From assembly GCA_944324405.1 (NCBI GenBank), contig CALUWF010000006.1:1-64000 (forward strand): a DNA stretch of 64,000 bases, given 5' to 3'. This document shows positions 60,909 through 64,000 of the stretch, one piece after another. The position numbers and the translations under genes were made by a program. Each line of letters opens with the position of its first letter. Positions within the stretch are counted from its first letter, which is position 1. This DNA is from Candidatus Gastranaerophilales bacterium. Its GTDB lineage: Bacteria; Cyanobacteriota; Vampirovibrionia; Gastranaerophilales; Gastranaerophilaceae. The notes beneath the pieces are model-generated. The model made no database searches and had not been told where the DNA came from. It was given only the letters and a program-made list of their open reading frames with translations.

Positions 60909-61622
60909 TTACCAACCTCCCGAGGCTCCGCCCCCGCCGAAACCTCCGCCTCCTCCAAAGCCTCCGAAGCCGCCGGAGCGCGGAAATCCGCCAGTACCTG
61001 CAATAAAGGGAAAAACAACGTGCGAAGATTGCGGCGAGAGTACATACGATAATACAAATATTAAAACGAGAATAAATATTACATAGTCAAGTCCGGTCGG
61101 ATTATCTTGCAAGGGTTCGATTTCAGGCGGATTTTCGCTTAATGTTTGGCCATACCCCTTGGCTATATCGGATGCAAGAGTATATATACCGAGCATAATT
61201 CCGTCTTGGTATCTGTATTCTTTGAAGTAAGGAGTCATTAAATCCCGAATTCTGCCGGCATGTGCATCTGTTATAATGTGTTCCAATCCATAACCGATTT
61301 CAATTCTCATAACTCTGTCTTTGACAACAACAAGGATAACTGCGCCGTTGTTAAGTTTTCTGTCGCCGATTTTGTAGCTTCTGCCTATATTGAGTGCCGT
61401 TTCTTCAAGTCCGGCGCCATTTAGTGTATTTAGCGTAACAAGTGCTACATCTGCTTTTGTTTTATTTTGCAAGTCAAATAACAACGCATTTATTTGCTTT
61501 TTTGAATTTTGCGTAAGCACATTTGCATTATCGCTAATAAAGCCGTCAAATTTGAGGTTACCAAGTGCAAAAGATAAGCTTGATATAAGAAATAAAATAA
61601 ATATTAATATTATTTTTTTCAT
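60909..61622 (-). CDS. TPM-domain (YgcG-like) membrane protein
   Basis: The 237-residue protein has a signal peptide (MKKIILIFILFLISSLSFALG), a TPM domain (GFISDNANVLTQNSKKQINALL, KADVALVTLNTLNG, LNNGAVILVVVKDRVMRIEIGYGLE) and one C-terminal membrane helix (YVIFILVLIFVLSYVL) with a Gly-rich tail ending GGFGGGGASGGW. TPM proteins are periplasmic-facing and are often paired with LemA. It is the first gene of the three-gene block. Confidence 0.92.
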   Translation of the reverse strand: MKKIILIFILFLISSLSFALGNLKFDGFISDNANVLTQNSKKQINALLFDLQNKTKADVALVTLNTLNGAGLEETALNIGRSYKIGDRKLNNGAVILVVVKDRVMRIEIGYGLEHIITDAHAGRIRDLMTPYFKEYRYQDGIMLGIYTLASDIAKGYGQTLSENPPEIEPLQDNPTGLDYVIFILVLIFVLSYVLSPQSSHVVFPFIAGTGGFPRSGGFGGFGGGGGFGGGGASGGW

Positions 61623-61694
61623 AAAAATAAATGCACCCTGTTTTGAGATACTATATCAAATTTAGTTAAAACTTTCAATTGTATTTTTAAACTA

Positions 61695-61721
61695 TTGACA
61701 ATGAGAACTCTTTATTATAAT
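61695..61721 (+). promoter_or_regulatory. Promoter of the DtxR-type operon
   Basis: Consensus -35 TTGACA (61695-61700) and -10 TATAAT (61716-61721) with a 15-bp spacer, slightly short. The expected start, near 61728, falls within the first GTTAG-N6-CTAAC site, so occupancy of that site would block transcription. Confidence 0.75.
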
Positions 61722-61757
61722 GTTAGGCATGTCTAACAGATGTTAGGTCAATCTAAC
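61722..61757. promoter_or_regulatory. Two tandem DtxR/MntR-type operator palindromes
   Basis: GTTAG-N6-CTAAC occurs at 61722-61737 and again at 61742-61757, 20 bp apart (two helical turns). The form resembles metal-dependent DtxR/MntR/IdeR sites (TTAGG-type half-sites). A DtxR-family gene lies second in this operon, so feedback control is likely. Confidence 0.82.
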
Positions 61758-61769
61758 AAAGGAGAAAAT

Positions 61770-62828
61770 ATGAAATTATCTTCAGTCGGTAAATTCTTAG
61801 ATCAGCCTTTACTTTCCAATACTCTTCAGCGTAAAATGCCTGTTATCTTAACAGGTGCCGCTCTTGCGTATGGAGTTGCTGATACTGTATCACAGCCAAA
61901 GTCAGAGAGAAAAAATCGTGCAATTAAAAATGCAACAATACTTGGTTCGATTACCGCTTCCACTTTATTGGGGGTTAATTTTATAAAAGTAGGCGGTGAA
62001 AAGCTGATTGAAACTCTTCCAAAAGAAGAAATTTTGGCAAGACAAGGTAGTGTAATTGCAAAATTTAAAACTTTAAACCCCTCAATTGACACAAGAGCAA
62101 ATGAAATATTAACAAAGGCGCAAAAGAAAATGTTGAATTTAGCAGAAACTGATGAACTCCTTAAAAGCATTAAGAATAAACCGGCTTCTGATGAACTTAT
62201 AAATTCTTTATTTGGCGCAAATAAGAATATTACCTCAAAAGAAATTTTTAATGAAATTTCAAAACTTTCAATAATGGGATTTATCCCGGTTGCAAGCGGA
62301 ATAGCGGGCGGAATTGCAGCAGACAAGTTAACAGGTGAATCGTCTAAAGAAAAAACGACAAACAAAATTAAGGAAGGAATATATCAATTTTTTGCAAATA
62401 TATTTCTGTGTAACGTTGGTGCGGGCAGTTTCCTTTTTGCTGCGGAAAAATTAAACGAAAAAGGTTTAATTAAAAATTTTACCCCGCTAAAAAAGACTGC
62501 CGTAATATTAAGCGGAATATTATCTGTTGGTGTTCTTGGCGGAAGTTTTATCGCTAATAAAATAGGAAATAAAATCGTCAATCCGATTATTAATAAAATT
62601 GAGAAAAAACCTGGCAGTGCATGCAATAAGTACGAACAAAGAGTTCCGGAGCCTTTGGATATTGCCTTGCATACGGATGACATTGCAACAGCAGGTGTTC
62701 TCTCGGGTGTAAAATGGATTGAACCGCTTTTACCTGTTATGTATTTAATATCGGGTTATAGATCGGCAATTGGCTATAGAAATGCCGATAAGCTTGACAA
62801 AGCTAAAAATCACGCCCATAATTGTTAA
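61770..62828 (+). CDS. Uncharacterised multi-helix membrane protein in DtxR-type operon
   Basis: A 352-residue protein from ATG 61770 (AAAGGAG before it). Several hydrophobic stretches are seen: VILTGAALAYGVADTV, TILGSITASTLLGVNFI, IMGFIPVASGIAGGIA, FFANIFLCNVGAGSFLF, KTAVILSGILSVGVLGG and IEPLLPVMYLISGYRSA. Between the second and third is a Lys-rich helical stretch. No transporter family is recognised. Operators of DtxR type precede it and a DtxR-type gene follows with no gap, so a link to iron or manganese is plausible. It could be a membrane protein of the metal response or an unrelated passenger. Confidence 0.8.
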   Translation: MKLSSVGKFLDQPLLSNTLQRKMPVILTGAALAYGVADTVSQPKSERKNRAIKNATILGSITASTLLGVNFIKVGGEKLIETLPKEEILARQGSVIAKFKTLNPSIDTRANEILTKAQKKMLNLAETDELLKSIKNKPASDELINSLFGANKNITSKEIFNEISKLSIMGFIPVASGIAGGIAADKLTGESSKEKTTNKIKEGIYQFFANIFLCNVGAGSFLFAAEKLNEKGLIKNFTPLKKTAVILSGILSVGVLGGSFIANKIGNKIVNPIINKIEKKPGSACNKYEQRVPEPLDIALHTDDIATAGVLSGVKWIEPLLPVMYLISGYRSAIGYRNADKLDKAKNHAHNC

Positions 62829-63284
62829 ATGGCAAAATTTAACGAAGAATACAGGGGCGAATTAGAAGTAAATAAAAATATTTCTTCAAGCCTTGAAGAT
62901 TACCTTGAAGCGCTGTATTTGATTTATATCGAGCATAAAATCGTAAAAGCAATAGATATTTCCCGTGCATTAAATGTAAGTCGCGCTTCAACTACTGAGG
63001 CTCTTAAAAAATTAGCTGAGAAAAATCTAATTAACTATGGCAGATATGGTGTAATCTCAATAACTGATGAGGGTGCCATAAAAGCACAAGAGGTAATTAA
63101 AAAGCATAATTCACTTTATAACTTTTTCAAGAGTGTTCTCGGGGCATCACATACGGAAGCCCAGGATAACGCTTGTAAGATTGAGCATATAGTATCAAAA
63201 GATATTTTAGAGCGTATTGTTGCGTTTACCGATTATTATTCAAAGAACTTTGGCGACGACTTTAAAAAGAAATACTTTTCATGA
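62829..63284 (+). CDS. DtxR/MntR-family metal-dependent regulator
   Basis: The 151-residue protein shows the family N-terminal winged helix: SSLEDYLEALYLIYIEHK, then AIDISRALNVSRASTTEALKKL and ISITDEGAIKAQEVIKKHN. The dimer and metal domain follows (LGASHTEAQDNACKIEHIVSKDILER) with His and Glu residues typical of metal sites. It lacks the C-terminal SH3-like domain. It is joined to the membrane-protein gene (TAAATG), and the operon starts with two matching palindromes. Confidence 0.92.
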   Translation: MAKFNEEYRGELEVNKNISSSLEDYLEALYLIYIEHKIVKAIDISRALNVSRASTTEALKKLAEKNLINYGRYGVISITDEGAIKAQEVIKKHNSLYNFFKSVLGASHTEAQDNACKIEHIVSKDILERIVAFTDYYSKNFGDDFKKKYFS

Positions 63285-63291
63285 TTTACCT

Positions 63292-63313
63292 TTGTGTTAT
63301 CATTATAACACAA
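63292..63313. promoter_or_regulatory. Second MarR-type operator, before the EmrB-like gene
   Basis: TTGTGTTAT-CATT-ATAACACAA, the same core as the marR-emrA/TolC operator at 35211-35238, with only the 4-nt centre changed. It lies 13 bp before the EmrB-type ATG, at the expected promoter, and 7 bp after the DtxR-type gene. Confidence 0.85.
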
Positions 63314-63326
63314 GGAATTTTTTAGT

Positions 63327-64000
63327 ATGCCAAAGCAGAAAACAACAAAAAAAGTAAATCCTTACATTATTGCATTTACAATACTCTTACCCGCTTTTAT
63401 GTCAATGGTGGCATCTTCTGCAACAAATGTTTGCCAGCCGCACATTGCAGGTTATTTTGGTGCAACGCCATATGAAGCAAACAGCGTAATCACGGCATAT
63501 ATAATCTCAGGCGGCATAATGCTTCCTGTATTTGGCTGGTGGGTAAATACCTGCGGTAAAAAAAGTGTTGCGCTATGGTCGGTTAGCCTATTTGCCGTTG
63601 GTTGTATTTTGTGTCTTTTGTCAAAAGATTTGCATATGTTAATATTATGCAGGATATTCCAGGGTGCAGCAGGCGGCGCACTTTTGCCCCTTGCGCAGGC
63701 GGTTTTGCTCGAAACTTTTCCGCCGGAGAAAAAAGGGGTCGCCATGGGCTTTTTTGGATTTGCCGCAATGTTTTCTCCGCTTTTTGGCCCGTTTGTCGGC
63801 GGATATTTGACAGATAATTACTCTTGGCAATGGGTTTTTATTATGAATATTCCGTTATGTCTTTTGAGCCTTGCCTTAATTAAGCTTTTTATAAAAGATG
63901 ACAAGCCGGAAAGCCCCAAAAAAATGAAAATGGATTATGTTGGTCTTTTTTCAATTATTATTGCTATGGGAGCTATGCAAATAGTACTTGATAAAGGTGA
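63327..64000 (+). CDS. emrB: EmrB/QacA-type MFS transporter (partial, runs off window)
   Basis: The reading frame from ATG 63327 (AAGGA upstream) is open to the window end, giving 224 residues. It starts MPKQKTTKKVNPYIIAF and shows DHA2-family motifs: VCQPHIAGYFGATPYEANSV, SGGIMLPVFGWW with CGKKSVALWS as motif A, CRIFQGAAGGALLPLAQAV as motif C-like, FGPFVGGYLTDNYSWQWVF and the loop after it. This is the inner-membrane pump partner expected for EmrA and TolC. A MarR-type palindrome shared with marR-emrA lies 13 bp upstream. Its 3' end is outside the window. Confidence 0.9.
   Translation, partial: MPKQKTTKKVNPYIIAFTILLPAFMSMVASSATNVCQPHIAGYFGATPYEANSVITAYIISGGIMLPVFGWWVNTCGKKSVALWSVSLFAVGCILCLLSKDLHMLILCRIFQGAAGGALLPLAQAVLLETFPPEKKGVAMGFFGFAAMFSPLFGPFVGGYLTDNYSWQWVFIMNIPLCLLSLALIKLFIKDDKPESPKKMKMDYVGLFSIIIAMGAMQIVLDKG

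Overview
The window is AT-rich chromosomal DNA of a fermentative bacterium with an outer membrane. TolC-type outer-membrane channels, an AsmA-like protein, an S-layer-homology (SLH) protein, two [FeFe]-hydrogenase gene sets, a 2-oxoacid:ferredoxin oxidoreductase and the diaminopimelate pathway are all present. Several unfamiliar proteins share an N-terminal signature (MKI.PIS. and/or a later [ST][IT][SN]FG motif). I associate this mix with gut Gastranaerophilales (Melainabacteria/Vampirovibrionia), but this is an inference from gene content, not a phylogenetic result. I saw no transposase, integrase, CRISPR array or rRNA. The two tRNA genes are tRNA-Gln(TTG) and tRNA-Ser(CGA).

Layout. 0.2-4.2 kb: a sensorless histidine kinase, RNase PH, a matrixin-like metalloprotease, and ybaB-recR. 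4.2-6.8 kb: a four-gene 2-oxoacid:ferredoxin oxidoreductase operon. 6.85-9.0 kb: a sigma-70-like protein fused to nine 39-residue mTERF-like repeats. 9.1-10.5 kb: the SLH protein. 10.7-13.5 kb: dapB-asd-dapA. 13.5-18.4 kb: uvrB, tRNA-Gln, a uridine-kinase-like protein and mnmA. 18.5-25.5 kb: two giant paralogues with long alternating-Asp repeats. 25.6-31.4 kb: an FAD enzyme, a CheR-like methyltransferase and a NarL-type response regulator, the last two among five copies of an 18-bp motif, followed by small proteins. 31.4-43.6 kb: an HNH-like protein, a MarR/EmrA/TolC efflux locus, a WG-repeat protein, an AsmA-like protein, alkA-ogt, tRNA-Ser and a glycosyltransferase. 43.6-52.7 kb: an Hnd-type [FeFe] hydrogenase operon divergent from a sensory-type hydrogenase/phosphatase operon. 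52.8-61.6 kb: an acyl-CoA synthetase, the AmmeMemoRadiSam pair, a sugar transporter, a second TolC-like protein and a LemA/TPM block. 61.7-64 kb: a DtxR-type regulator operon and the start of an EmrB-type transporter.

The genes fit an anaerobic fermenter. The 2-oxoacid oxidoreductase reduces ferredoxin, the Hnd hydrogenase can use reduced ferredoxin and NADH to make H2, and the divergent sensory-type hydrogenase with a PP2C/SpoIIE phosphatase may monitor H2 or redox state. Regulation is readable in several places. A palindrome (TTGTGTTAT-N4-ATAACACAA) at the MarR/EmrA/TolC promoter recurs 28 kb away before the EmrB-type gene, so a split tripartite pump is probably one regulon. Two GTTAG-N6-CTAAC sites cover the start of the DtxR-type operon.

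The most unusual items are the sigma/mTERF-like fusion, the alternating-Asp paralogues, the 18-bp motif cluster around the response regulator, the HNH-like protein with a large insertion, and an uncharacterised membrane protein under apparent DtxR-type control.
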